Origin: Indibacter alkaliphilus LW1
GTDB taxonomy: Bacteria > Bacteroidota > Bacteroidia > Cytophagales > Cyclobacteriaceae
Direction of reading: 5' to 3'
Length of the DNA: 64,000 nt
NCBI RefSeq assembly: GCF_000295935.2
Contig: NZ_ALWO02000002.1
Span: 1 to 64,000, forward strand
Positions 44,286 through 53,657 of the stretch are shown here, piece after piece (within the stretch, counting starts at the first letter, position 1; each line of letters begins with the position of its first letter). Made by a program: the position numbers and the translations under genes. The notes under the pieces were generated by a model, which worked only from the letters and a program-made list of their open reading frames with translations, did no database searches and was not told the origin of the DNA.

Positions 44286-46424
44286 ATGTCAATAAGCGCT
44301 AGAGTATTCCATTTATTCGACTACCTTCTCATCATTATGCATAGTCTGGTAATTGTCCTGATTATCGGTCAAGGTAGATTAGTTTTCCATCCACTATTGG
44401 AAGTACTGGGAAGGATGCATCCATTACTTCTACACTTTCCAATAGTACTATTGATTTTGGCAGCTTTTCTTTATTGGTTTCCGGATTCTGGCCCAAGCCC
44501 TATTTTTAGAAAAAAGTTATTGCTCATTGCCCTGCTTTTCACTGGCCTCACTGTCGTAGCCGGTTTCTTGTTGAGCTCAGAACCGGGATATTCCTATGAA
44601 AATTTTAAATTCCACCAATGGACAGCTGTAAGTGTTTTCTGGTTAGCATCTGTTTGGTATTGGATTGATCAAAAGGAAAATTTTTATACTCTAAAATTAC
44701 TTCCCGTGACATCTAGCTTGCTGATTGTGATCACAGGGCATTTGGGAGCCAGCATCACTCATGGAGAAGATTTTCTATTGGAACCCTTGAATTCACCAGC
44801 CAAACAGGTTCAGGTTTCCCTTGAAGAAGCTGAAGCCTTTAATCATATCATCAAACCTATTTTGGAACAGAAATGTATCAGTTGTCACAAAGCTTCCAAA
44901 CAAAAAGGGGAATTGAGATTGGACGAAGCTAAATATATTATGGCGGGAGGAAAAACAGGTTTGAGCATTGACCTTAAAAACCCAAAGGAAAGTTTGTTAC
45001 TCAAAAGAATCCACCTCCCTTTGGAGGATGATGAACACATGCCTCCCAAAGGAAAAGTACAGCTGAATGATCAGGAAAAACAACTGCTGGAGACATGGAT
45101 TCTTGCATCCTCTCCTATGGATAAAAAAGTAGTCGACTTCAACACCAAAGAACAATTCTTCACTTTGGCCAAAAACTGGGTAGAAAGCAGACAGACTATT
45201 CATTATGATTTTGAAGCCGCCAAGCCCAAAATTATCAAATCTTTAAATGATGAATATAGATTAATTGAGCCTATTTCCCCTCAATCACCTGCCTTGGCTG
45301 TGAGATTTTTTGGCAAAAACCAATTCAATTCCGATCGTCTCCAAGAACTGGAAAAAATAGGAGAAAAGATCGTGTACCTTAATTTAAGCCATTTAGACCT
45401 CAATGATGAGGATCTTAAAGTAATAGGAGGGTTTAAAAATCTTGAAAACCTCAATCTGAATTTCACAGGATTGGATGGGACTTCGCTTGATCACCTGGCA
45501 AACCTGCCCAATCTTCAAAAACTTTCAATCAGTGGTAATCCTCTGAAGGCTGAAACTTTGAATCGACTTAAAAAAATCCATTCTCTTCAAGTCCTATATA
45601 TTTGGAATACCAAGATTTCAGACTCAGAGATTGATCATTTCCTTTCCCTTAACCAAAAAATCACAATCGAAAGAGGTTACAAAGATGATGCAGGGCCTAT
45701 TGCACTTAATGCTCCCATCATTGAATTCGACAATCCTATTTTCAAACAATCCAAAAAAATCTCATTGAAACATCCAATTGGTTCGGTCAGAATCCACTAT
45801 ACCTTAGACGGGACTAAACCTGATAGTCTTCACAGTCCAATTTACCAAGAACCAATTCTTCTCCACGAAAGCTCCACTATTCAGGCCAGGGCATTTGCTC
45901 CGGGATGGATTGGTAGCCCGATCAATCAAGCTGTAGTTTTCAAATCCGGGATAATTCCAGATGAAATCGAATTAAGCTATGATCCGGATGAAAAATATAA
46001 GGGCAAAGGAGCTCAAACACTCTTCGATCTTGAAAAAGGGGATGAAGATTTTGCCTCTGGAAAATGGTTGGGTTTTCAAAAGCAACCTCTTGAAGCTATT
46101 TTAGAATTCACTCAGGTAAAAACGATCAATAACATTGCTCTTAGCCTTTTAACTGATGAAGGTTCACATATTTTCCCACCTTCGCAAATAGAAATCGCAC
46201 AGAAAAACCCAGATGGAAATTGGGAGATTATATACACTGAAAAGCCCGAACAGCCAAAAGAAAATCTAGGAAAACAAATGCTCTTGAAAACCCTGGGTCT
46301 GGAAAAGGCAATGCAAACCGAAGCAGTAAAAATCAGAGTCATTCCTCTAGCTGCCCTTCCCTCCTGGCATCCTTCCAAAGGAAGCAAAGCTTGGGTTTTT
46401 ATAGATGAAATATTGATAAATTGA
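44286..46424 (+). CDS. Membrane c-type cytochrome protein with LRR and chitobiase-C domains
   Basis: 712-aa mosaic. Four membrane helices at the N-terminus resemble DUF2231 (MHPLLLHFPIVLLILAAF). A PSCyt1 region follows with CISCH at residues 197-201 and HMPPKGK, then a short leucine-rich region (about 355-440: LNLSHLDLNDED, LNLNFTGLDG), a chitobiase/beta-hexosaminidase C-terminal-type domain (about 480-535: VRIHYTLDGTKPD), and a final discoidin-like beta domain (about 570-710). The chosen ATG at 44286 follows a TTG at 44280. The chitobiase-C domain points to sugar or surface contact. It follows the DUF1501 gene by 12 bp. Confidence 0.83.
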   Translation: MSISARVFHLFDYLLIIMHSLVIVLIIGQGRLVFHPLLEVLGRMHPLLLHFPIVLLILAAFLYWFPDSGPSPIFRKKLLLIALLFTGLTVVAGFLLSSEPGYSYENFKFHQWTAVSVFWLASVWYWIDQKENFYTLKLLPVTSSLLIVITGHLGASITHGEDFLLEPLNSPAKQVQVSLEEAEAFNHIIKPILEQKCISCHKASKQKGELRLDEAKYIMAGGKTGLSIDLKNPKESLLLKRIHLPLEDDEHMPPKGKVQLNDQEKQLLETWILASSPMDKKVVDFNTKEQFFTLAKNWVESRQTIHYDFEAAKPKIIKSLNDEYRLIEPISPQSPALAVRFFGKNQFNSDRLQELEKIGEKIVYLNLSHLDLNDEDLKVIGGFKNLENLNLNFTGLDGTSLDHLANLPNLQKLSISGNPLKAETLNRLKKIHSLQVLYIWNTKISDSEIDHFLSLNQKITIERGYKDDAGPIALNAPIIEFDNPIFKQSKKISLKHPIGSVRIHYTLDGTKPDSLHSPIYQEPILLHESSTIQARAFAPGWIGSPINQAVVFKSGIIPDEIELSYDPDEKYKGKGAQTLFDLEKGDEDFASGKWLGFQKQPLEAILEFTQVKTINNIALSLLTDEGSHIFPPSQIEIAQKNPDGNWEIIYTEKPEQPKENLGKQMLLKTLGLEKAMQTEAVKIRVIPLAALPSWHPSKGSKAWVFIDEILIN

Positions 46425-46426
46425 CT

Positions 46427-47164
46427 ATGAAAAAAGCTTATCAGAGATATTTGGACCATTTGAAGGCCAAGCTGGAAACTGTGTTTAAACAGATAGAAAA
46501 AATAGAATTGGCAGCTGATTGGGTCAGTCAATGCATGATGAGCGATGGCTTTATTTATACCAGCGGAACAGGCCATTCACACATGTTTGCCGAAGAGATA
46601 TTTTACCGTGCTGGTGGTTTTGCCAGAGTTATCCCGATACTTGATGAAGCTTTGATGCTTCATAAAAATGCATCTTTAAGTACTGAAGTAGAAAGAAAAG
46701 AAGGCTATGCTAAAAAAGTATTATCTGATTATAAAATTGGACCAAAAGATATTTTCATCATTTCATCTAATTCAGGAAGAAATACAGTAAGCATTGAGAT
46801 GGCCATGTTGGCAAAAGAAAATGGAGCAAAAGTGATTGTTATTACCAATCTCAAGCATACTTCTTCAGTAGCTTCCAGGCATAGTTCAGGGAAAAAACTC
46901 TACGAAATCTCTGATCTTTACTTCGATAATGGAGGTGAGATCGGAGATGCTTCTGTTCAAATTTCTGGACTGGATTTCAAAGTTGGAGCCACTTCAACAA
47001 TACTTGGAGTAAGCATCCTCCAATCCATCATGGTACAGGCTACAGAAAACCTGGTTTCAAATGGCTTTGTCCCTGAAGTATTCAGCAGCTCCAATTCTGA
47101 TGAAGGAGAGGCGCACAACGATGAACTGATAATGAAATACAAAAACATCATTAAAAGCCTCTGA
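46427..47164 (+). CDS. SIS-domain sugar-phosphate protein (UPF0309-like)
   Basis: 245-aa cytosolic protein of the SIS (sugar isomerase) fold, matching the UPF0309 type by length. Phosphosugar-binding features are IYTSGTGHSHMFAEE, the serine loop IISSNSGRNTVSIEMA and VIVITNLKHTSSV. Members handle amino-sugar phosphates, but the exact reaction is unproven. The ATG at 46427 stands two bases after the upstream stop, so it is translated with the cytochrome/chitobiase-C gene. Its presence here, facing a GH20 hexosaminidase gene, suggests N-acetylglucosamine-type substrates. Confidence 0.82.
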   Translation: MKKAYQRYLDHLKAKLETVFKQIEKIELAADWVSQCMMSDGFIYTSGTGHSHMFAEEIFYRAGGFARVIPILDEALMLHKNASLSTEVERKEGYAKKVLSDYKIGPKDIFIISSNSGRNTVSIEMAMLAKENGAKVIVITNLKHTSSVASRHSSGKKLYEISDLYFDNGGEIGDASVQISGLDFKVGATSTILGVSILQSIMVQATENLVSNGFVPEVFSSSNSDEGEAHNDELIMKYKNIIKSL

Positions 47165-47170
47165 GATCTT

Positions 47171-47917
47171 TTACCTCAAACCCCAAACAACTCCCACAGA
47201 AGCGAAATTGAAAAGGGCAAAATTGTAAACATCAGAAATATCAGCTCCTCCTTCTAAAATCCTATAACCAGCCTTCAGATCAAAATAATTGGACAAAGGA
47301 ACTCTGACACCTCCGAAAAAATCAAAAGCCCTTCCTGGCCCTCCTGCCAATCCATCTCCCTCTATCATGGCCAAAAAGTTGCCGGTATCATAGCTCACAA
47401 ATAAGTGGAGCAGTGGTACAAAACCAACATCATCTTTGAAATCTTCCACTCCTCCTTGTATTAGCCTAACTTGTGCATCCCTGATTTTGGCAGTGAATCC
47501 CAGACCCAAAACCCATTTCTCATTTTGAATCAAATCCCTTCTATAGGTCAGTCTGTAACTATTGAATTTATAAAACCCATCAATCTCATTGGTTCCATCA
47601 AACTGACTCTCTTGAAAGTTGATGTTGAAACCAGGAGATCCCAAGTAATTCGCACTTAATGGGGCGTAGAGACCGAAAATATGATTTTTACCAAAACTAT
47701 AACCAGGTCTTACCCTGAACGGTATTACCGGCCCCTGAATTTCAAAATCCGAATTGAAGTCAAACAGAGTCCCTTGTTCATTGGGTATCCGTACCTCATT
47801 ATAACCCGGAAAAATTATTCCTGTCTCTAAATCCAGACTGATCTGCCCCTGCGCAGAAAAAACCAGGCCAAAACAGATAAAAAACAAAGCGCATTTTTTA
47901 ATCAATAAGTCGTTCAT
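47171..47917 (-). CDS. Outer membrane beta-barrel protein, function unknown
   Basis: 248 aa with a signal peptide (cleavage near SAQGQ, residue 25) and alternating hydrophobic/polar strands throughout: IIFPGYNEVRI, FRVRPGYSFG, YRLTYRRDLI, WVLGLGFTAKI, FDLKAGYRI. It ends with VGVVWGLR. This fits an 8- to 10-strand barrel. I do not recognise a specific family. It is convergent with the SIS gene (6 bp between stops) and divergent from the next small barrel-like gene, with 71 bp between starts. Confidence 0.72.
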   Translation of the reverse strand: MNDLLIKKCALFFICFGLVFSAQGQISLDLETGIIFPGYNEVRIPNEQGTLFDFNSDFEIQGPVIPFRVRPGYSFGKNHIFGLYAPLSANYLGSPGFNINFQESQFDGTNEIDGFYKFNSYRLTYRRDLIQNEKWVLGLGFTAKIRDAQVRLIQGGVEDFKDDVGFVPLLHLFVSYDTGNFLAMIEGDGLAGGPGRAFDFFGGVRVPLSNYFDLKAGYRILEGGADISDVYNFALFNFASVGVVWGLR

Positions 47918-47988
47918 ATTTGTAGAACAAGAATAATAGTAAATTGTTCTTTTTATCCTAATATTGCACAGTTATCAATCAATTTTAA

Positions 47989-48558
47989 ATGAATAAGCAT
48001 ATTTTTCCCTTTCTTATTTTATTTTTTGTAGTAAAATCAACTCAGGCTCAGGAAATTGTCTCGGTAGAAAAATCTATATGGCAGGTTCAAAGCTTATTGG
48101 TAACCAAATATCTCAGCAATGAATCTAGGATTTTGGATAAAATAGCCCTTCGAAATGAAATTGGTTTTGATTTTTCTTACAGAGATGGGTTATTTATGGA
48201 AAACCCACTATTGGTCTGGAATCCATTTTTAAGAATTGAGCCAAGATACTATTACAACCTTCAAAAGCGACTTATAAAAGGAAAAAAGACTGCCCAAAAC
48301 TCAGGAAATTTTGTCGCTCTGACTACTTCTTACAAACCGGACTGGTTTGTAATATCCAATGAATCCGGTATTGGAATAATCCCAAATCTGAGCTTGATTC
48401 CAACATGGGGGATAAGAAGAAGCCCAACCAGGCATTTCAATTATGAAGCAGGGTTTGGTGTGGGTTATGGATGGGAGTTTTATAAAGTTATGCCGAGGAC
48501 TGTGTCTATGGGAGAAGTTTTTGTCAACCTTCATTTGAGAATTGGTTTACAATTATGA
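47989..48558 (+). CDS. Small exported beta-rich protein, function unknown
   Basis: 189 aa with a signal peptide (residues 1-20, STQAQ-E). The mature part is beta-rich with aromatic strand ends (FLRIEPRYYYNL, FVALTTSYKPDWFVI, YEAGFGVGYGWEF, VNLHLRIGLQL), consistent with a small outer membrane barrel. No family recognised. Its last 6 bases overlap the convergent GH20 gene. It is divergent from another barrel gene at 47917. Confidence 0.7.
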   Translation: MNKHIFPFLILFFVVKSTQAQEIVSVEKSIWQVQSLLVTKYLSNESRILDKIALRNEIGFDFSYRDGLFMENPLLVWNPFLRIEPRYYYNLQKRLIKGKKTAQNSGNFVALTTSYKPDWFVISNESGIGIIPNLSLIPTWGIRRSPTRHFNYEAGFGVGYGWEFYKVMPRTVSMGEVFVNLHLRIGLQL

Positions 48559-51144
48559 GCCATCCCATTTATCGCATGAACTGATATCTCCTCCTTTACC
48601 GGAAGGTGTAAACACGCGAAGCATAACTTTTCCTTCAATAGGTACAGGAGCCGAATATTCAGGCGAATTTGCAGTTACCTGAGATCCATCTCTGGTATAC
48701 CTGATGATAAGCCCGGGAGTTTCTACGTTGGCATGCATCAGTCCATCCTTCACAAAAGTGCCTGGCTTGGGTAATCTTGTATTGAAGCCTCCAAAAATAA
48801 AATCAAGCCTTGGCAATTCCCTTTGCCCTACAGCATTTGCAAACTTATTCCAATCCTCTGCTCGGGCAGCTTTTCTTGACTCATGGTCAGAAACAGAGGT
48901 CCAATCAGGATCAGAAGCCCATGCCCTTTCTACCAGACCAAGCATCTTCGGCAGGAGGTAGTATTCCATCATATCTTGTCCTTTCACAGTTTCTGTCCAA
49001 AGTTGACCAGAAATTCCTTTGATATTTTTCTTTCCCTCATTGCTTAGTCTCACTTTATTTTTTACCAATTCATCTATGTCGATTTCCCGGCCATACATAT
49101 CCCTGTCATTGGAAATGAAATGATTGAGGGGCACAGTTTGCCATGCTGTTTGGAGATTAACATGACCTGACCAAAGGTGCCCTGGTTCATCAGGATGCAA
49201 GTCATAGGCCAAGTCGAAGTAAATATTGGAAGAGTTGCAGAAAATAACCTCATACCCTTCATTGGCAAGTTGATAAGCCATATCTTCTCCTCCCCAACCT
49301 GCTACTGCATTCCAGGCATGAACCCTAAATCCGGCATCAGCAAACTCTGGATTGGGTCTGGGTACCCGTTTTCCCTCTTCTTCCACTTCCACTTGCCCTA
49401 TTTCCTCCCAACCTGCAGTCTGTATATTCCTTTCAGCAAACATTTTACTGATTCTCTTATAAAAATAATTTCTCAAATCATCCACGGAAGATACCTCTTC
49501 CGATTCCTGAATGAATTTCTCACATACAGGTGAGTCAGTCCAAGCACCATGAGGGACTTCGTCTCCACCTGTATGAAAAGTTTTAAGTGGAAGGCCTGCC
49601 TCACTAAATAGCTCTATTATTTCATCTACTACCTTACCATAAAAATTAAAGGCTGATTCCTGACAAATGCATATGGTATTCCCCCGAAAGTTCTGTGCTG
49701 AAAGGTAATCGGATGTATCTTCAAAGTCTTCCAGCAAATACTCCATTGCAGCATGCTCATCACCCGCTTCCATCTTTTGATGGTATCTGGATCTCATTGC
49801 AATGATAGCAGCTTTGGAATGGGCAGGAACGCCAATTTCCGGAATCACCTCAATATGCCTCTTGTTGGCGTATTTCAATATATCAACAAAATCATCCGTA
49901 GTATAAAATCCTGTCCCATGAGGAGAATCACCTTGATCTGGTCCAGAACCATAATAAGGCCACAAAAAATCTTTTTCTTCTGCAGAATGCCCTCTTTTAC
50001 TTCCTACAGCTGTCAATTCCGGTAAACCAGGTATTTCTATCCGCCAACCTTCATCATTTGCAAGGTTGAAGTGAAAAACATTCAGTTTGTAAAAAGCCAT
50101 TAAATCCAAGAGTTTGAAAACAGCTTCCTTGGACTGGAAATTTCTTGCCACATCCAAAAACAAGCCTCTGTACTCAAATCTTGGCTCATCCTCAATTTTG
50201 ATTTTAGGAATTTCCAATTTAGGTACTCGCTCTGCGAAAGCCTCTACTGGGACAAGTGCCATCAGACTTTGAATACCATAGAAAGCGCCTGCAGGTTCAC
50301 TGGCTTCAATTAGTATATTTTCTCCTATAGTTAAATTATATCCTTCTTTCCCCAGGTCAGCACTGCTGTTTATGATCAAAACATCAGCTTCTTCTTTGGA
50401 AACTGAGGATACATTTCCTTCAAAAATTTCTTTAAGCCATTTTTCCAAATGTAAAGTCTGAGCTTCATACCCCTCATCTGCATAAAAAGTGATTTCAGAT
50501 GCTTTTTCCCATGATCCCTCAACCCATTCATATTTTTTGGGAGTGGGAATCACAGGACTAAACTCCCTTGAATGTAGCCTTTTCAAATCCTTATTCTGCT
50601 CAAATAAAAAATTTCCTGTGGGAATGGGCAGTGTGGACTCAGCTGCCACCTTTACCATAGAGGGGAGATTGACTCCTTTTTTATGGTAATTGACTAAAGG
50701 ATGGCCTTGGTCAGATTCATTTGCAAAAACAATATACAAAGCATCCGGTGCATGGCTGTTTTTATTGAGAAAATTCCCGGATTTATATTCAATTACAAAC
50801 TGCTCTTCAGGTGAAAGAACAGGAAAATCTTCCATAGGCTTGATTCTAAAAAAATCCCCCGACAAATGTTCGATTATTACTTTTTGATCTACTAAATCAG
50901 GCTTAACAGAAAGAAAAATCGAATTGAAAAAAATTTCCCAATCCGGATTTAAATTTTGTTTACTCTTATTTGTAATGGTAAATGAAGCTCTGTGAAACTG
51001 CTCCGGTTGAATGGAATTTTCCAACAGTTCCCATTCTATCTTAAGGTCATCCGCAGATGGATTACCTTGATTGGAAGAGCAGGAAAAAATAAAGCAAGAA
51101 ATGAATAAGAAATAAAGGGCGGGGCTAATAAATTGTCTTATCAT
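48553..51144 (-). CDS. GH20 beta-N-acetylhexosaminidase lipoprotein
   Basis: 863-aa surface lipoprotein (signal ending FIFSCSSN). Domains in order: a CHB_HEX-like carbohydrate-binding domain (about 30-170), a GH20b N-domain (about 195-325), the GH20 catalytic barrel (from FEYRGLFLDVARNFQS near 325 to about 720) and a chitobiase-C/Fn3-like end domain (about 780-860). The catalytic Asp-Glu pair is in HTGGDEVPHG near residue 528, so it should remove terminal GlcNAc/GalNAc by substrate-assisted catalysis. It faces the SIS gene across two small barrel genes. No SusCD pair is adjacent. Confidence 0.92.
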   Translation of the reverse strand: MIRQFISPALYFLFISCFIFSCSSNQGNPSADDLKIEWELLENSIQPEQFHRASFTITNKSKQNLNPDWEIFFNSIFLSVKPDLVDQKVIIEHLSGDFFRIKPMEDFPVLSPEEQFVIEYKSGNFLNKNSHAPDALYIVFANESDQGHPLVNYHKKGVNLPSMVKVAAESTLPIPTGNFLFEQNKDLKRLHSREFSPVIPTPKKYEWVEGSWEKASEITFYADEGYEAQTLHLEKWLKEIFEGNVSSVSKEEADVLIINSSADLGKEGYNLTIGENILIEASEPAGAFYGIQSLMALVPVEAFAERVPKLEIPKIKIEDEPRFEYRGLFLDVARNFQSKEAVFKLLDLMAFYKLNVFHFNLANDEGWRIEIPGLPELTAVGSKRGHSAEEKDFLWPYYGSGPDQGDSPHGTGFYTTDDFVDILKYANKRHIEVIPEIGVPAHSKAAIIAMRSRYHQKMEAGDEHAAMEYLLEDFEDTSDYLSAQNFRGNTICICQESAFNFYGKVVDEIIELFSEAGLPLKTFHTGGDEVPHGAWTDSPVCEKFIQESEEVSSVDDLRNYFYKRISKMFAERNIQTAGWEEIGQVEVEEEGKRVPRPNPEFADAGFRVHAWNAVAGWGGEDMAYQLANEGYEVIFCNSSNIYFDLAYDLHPDEPGHLWSGHVNLQTAWQTVPLNHFISNDRDMYGREIDIDELVKNKVRLSNEGKKNIKGISGQLWTETVKGQDMMEYYLLPKMLGLVERAWASDPDWTSVSDHESRKAARAEDWNKFANAVGQRELPRLDFIFGGFNTRLPKPGTFVKDGLMHANVETPGLIIRYTRDGSQVTANSPEYSAPVPIEGKVMLRVFTPSGKGGDISSCDKWDGS

Positions 51145-51360
51145 TCGATGAATATAACAAATTCAAGAAAGATAGAAAACCCAAAAGTTTATTTTATATG
51201 CCTTTTTACTGATATTGCCAATATCAATTTCATTTTCACACCCATTTAAAGAATTATATAACACAAAATAATAGTGAGGAAATCTTAATATTTGATTAAA
51301 TTTTACGGATAGAAATTTCAAATCACTCAATGGTAAGAATTATATTAATAATTACTTGAG

Positions 51361-51374
51361 TTTCCCTAGGGAAA
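51361..51374. promoter_or_regulatory. 14-bp perfect palindrome before the cyclase gene
   Basis: TTTCCCTAGGGAAA reads the same on both strands and lies 18 bp before the cyclase ATG (51393). A dimeric regulator could bind here. No matching regulator gene is adjacent. The rest of 51145-51392 is AT-rich and gene-free. Confidence 0.4.
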
Positions 51375-51392
51375 AAACCAAAGGTAATTTTT

Positions 51393-52130
51393 ATGAGCTC
51401 ATATATAAGACCCAATCGACAACTTGCTACAATCATGTTTTCGGACATCGTTGGGTACACTTCTATCATGGGCACCAATGAAGACCTCGCTTTTGAACTT
51501 GTAAAGAAAAATACCCAGCTACATAAAGACATGACAGCCAAATATAAGGGTCGGCTGGTCAAAGAAATGGGTGATGGGATTTTATGTGCCTTTTCAAGAG
51601 CTGAGGATGCTGTGCAGGCAGCCCATGAAATTCAAAGCAATTATATCCGAAGCCAAGAACTAAATCTGAGGATTGGTCTTCACATGGGCGAAATTATTGA
51701 AGAAGGTGGGGATGTCTTTGGGGATGCTGTCAATATCGCATCTAGAATTCAGACTTTAGGAAGCCCAAAGTCAGTTTTGCTTTCTGATAAGGTTTACTGC
51801 CAACTTCCTCAAAAGTCAAATTTGCAAACAGTAAACTTGGGAACTTTTGAATTGAAAAATGTAGAAAAGCCCATAGAAATACATGCCTTGGCAACACCAG
51901 GGCTTGTTGTTCCGAAGCGTGGAGAAATGCTGAAATTACTGGAAAGCAGAATCAAAAAAGGAATGCTAGCTGCATTGATCATCCTCAGCCTACTTTCTGC
52001 CGGACTTTGGTTCAATTACAACACAATGGTAAACAAGTCCATCAAAGAGTCTGAAAAATCCATTGCTGTTTTGCCATTTTCAAGCCTCAATCAGAAAGAA
52101 GAGGATTTTTTTGACAGATGGCCTTACTGA
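51393..52130 (+). CDS. Class III nucleotidyl cyclase, N-terminal part of frameshifted cyclase-TPR gene
   Basis: This frame encodes a class III adenylate/guanylate cyclase domain (residues about 10-175) with both metal aspartates, Asp18 in MFSDIVGYTS and Asp61 in KEMGDGILCAF, and GDAVNIASRI. A membrane helix (about 192-212) follows, then the start of an extracytoplasmic domain at SIAVLPFSSLNQKEED. The frame runs off at 52130 because a T7 run (52106-52112) shifts it. Removing one T joins it to the next frame as one protein of 747 aa (51393-53637). The break could be a real mutation, a sequencing error or a site of transcript slippage. It is convergent with the second subtilase gene. Confidence 0.8.
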   Translation: MSSYIRPNRQLATIMFSDIVGYTSIMGTNEDLAFELVKKNTQLHKDMTAKYKGRLVKEMGDGILCAFSRAEDAVQAAHEIQSNYIRSQELNLRIGLHMGEIIEEGGDVFGDAVNIASRIQTLGSPKSVLLSDKVYCQLPQKSNLQTVNLGTFELKNVEKPIEIHALATPGLVVPKRGEMLKLLESRIKKGMLAALIILSLLSAGLWFNYNTMVNKSIKESEKSIAVLPFSSLNQKEEDFFDRWPY

Positions 52131-52140
52131 GGATATCATC

Positions 52141-53637
52141 ATGCAATTATCCAAGATTTCGGCCTTTTCCGTGATTTCGAAATCGGGTGTAGAATATTAC
52201 AAAAACAGTAATGAAAACCTTAGTAATATTGCTAAAACCTTGAATGTAAATTACATTTTGGAAGGAAAAATCCAAAGGGTCAACAACAGGATCAAAATCA
52301 ACACCAATTTGATACAGGTTTCGGGAAACAAAAACATTTGGGCAGAATCCTACGAAAGAGATCTTTCGGACATTTTTGAACTTCAAAGTGACATCGCACA
52401 AGCAATTGCCATTTCCCTCAGCACAAAGTTGACTGAAGAAGAAAAATTTCTTTTGGAAAAGAAACCTACACAGAGTTTTACGGCATACGAATACTACATG
52501 AAAGGAAGGAATTATTACTACAAATACAATGTAGAGGACAACCTAAAAGCAATACAGGAGTTCAAGAATGCCATTGAAGTGGACAGAAATTTTGCTTTGG
52601 CATGGGCTGGATTGGGAGATGCCTTCAGTCAAAATTATGGTCGATTTAAAATGGAGCGTATCTGGATAGATTCTGCCAAAGCTTCCAGCCAAAGGGCGAT
52701 CAGCCTTGACAGCAACCTATCCGAAGCCTATAAAGCTCTTGCTACAGCACATTATTACAATGGAGAATATGAAGATAATTTCAACCTGTTGCAAAAAGCA
52801 GTTGAACTCAATCCTAACAATTCTCAAGCTGTAGGCAATTTAGCTACTAGCTATTTTATCAGGGGAGAACTGGATGAAGCCATCCAAAGACAGAAAAAAG
52901 CTGCCGGACTCAATCCTAAAAACTACATACCATTCCAGATTGTAGGCTGGACCTACAGATTGCTAAAGGATTATGAAAATGCAATTCAGTGGCTTAATAA
53001 ATCATTGGAAATACAACCAGAAAGTGATACGTACGAACAACTGGGACTTAGCTATCTAGGGATGGCAGATACCCTTGCAGCAAAAAGCTTAGTACCTGAA
53101 TTACTGGGACTACTGAAAGGAATTTCAGATGAAAAAGGTTTGCCCTTGGCTACTCAACAAGGTACAGCCGCTAAAATATATGAATCTGCCGGGATCATAT
53201 CTTTCTTTTGTGAGGATTTTGACAGCTCCATGGAATACTTCCAAAGTTTTATAAAATATAATGAAGCAGCAGGTCGGGACCCCCTATCATCTGCCCCTAT
53301 TTATTTAGGCTACCTCCACTTATTGCAAGGCAACAATATGGATGCTGAGGTACTTTTGGAAGGCGCCAACTACATCAATATGGGGGAAATCAAACAAAAC
53401 ACAGATGACCCTGATCATTTTTTTAAAATGGCAATGATCTACGCAATTTACGATGACAAGGAAAAATGCATGGAATATTTAATTGCAGCCAAAAACATGA
53501 AATGGGTGGATATACAGATGGCAGAATCCAATCCTGTATTTTACCATCTCATTGACTATCAACCTTGGAAAGAATTCAAAGCCGAAATAGAGCAAAAAAT
53601 ACTTTTAATGAAAAATAAGGAGCTGAGTCTAAAATAA
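52141..53637 (+). CDS. TPR-rich C-terminal part of the frameshifted cyclase gene
   Basis: This is the continuation in the +1 frame. In the joined gene it starts around 52110. As a separate frame its first ATG is 52141. The region resumes the conserved sequence just before it (TDGLTEDIIMQLSKI), a TolB-like segment common in cyclase-TPR proteins, and then has tetratricopeptide repeats over the rest: ALAWAGLGDAFSQNYG, AYKALATAHYYNGEY, QAVGNLATSYFIRGELDEA, PFQIVGWTYRLLKDYENA and later units. The TPRs probably bind partners on the far side of the membrane from the cyclase domain. The coding sequence is otherwise intact, which suggests it is not an old pseudogene. Confidence 0.72.
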   Translation: MQLSKISAFSVISKSGVEYYKNSNENLSNIAKTLNVNYILEGKIQRVNNRIKINTNLIQVSGNKNIWAESYERDLSDIFELQSDIAQAIAISLSTKLTEEEKFLLEKKPTQSFTAYEYYMKGRNYYYKYNVEDNLKAIQEFKNAIEVDRNFALAWAGLGDAFSQNYGRFKMERIWIDSAKASSQRAISLDSNLSEAYKALATAHYYNGEYEDNFNLLQKAVELNPNNSQAVGNLATSYFIRGELDEAIQRQKKAAGLNPKNYIPFQIVGWTYRLLKDYENAIQWLNKSLEIQPESDTYEQLGLSYLGMADTLAAKSLVPELLGLLKGISDEKGLPLATQQGTAAKIYESAGIISFFCEDFDSSMEYFQSFIKYNEAAGRDPLSSAPIYLGYLHLLQGNNMDAEVLLEGANYINMGEIKQNTDDPDHFFKMAMIYAIYDDKEKCMEYLIAAKNMKWVDIQMAESNPVFYHLIDYQPWKEFKAEIEQKILLMKNKELSLK

Positions 53638-53657
53638 GCCCCAACTCCTTTTGAAGG

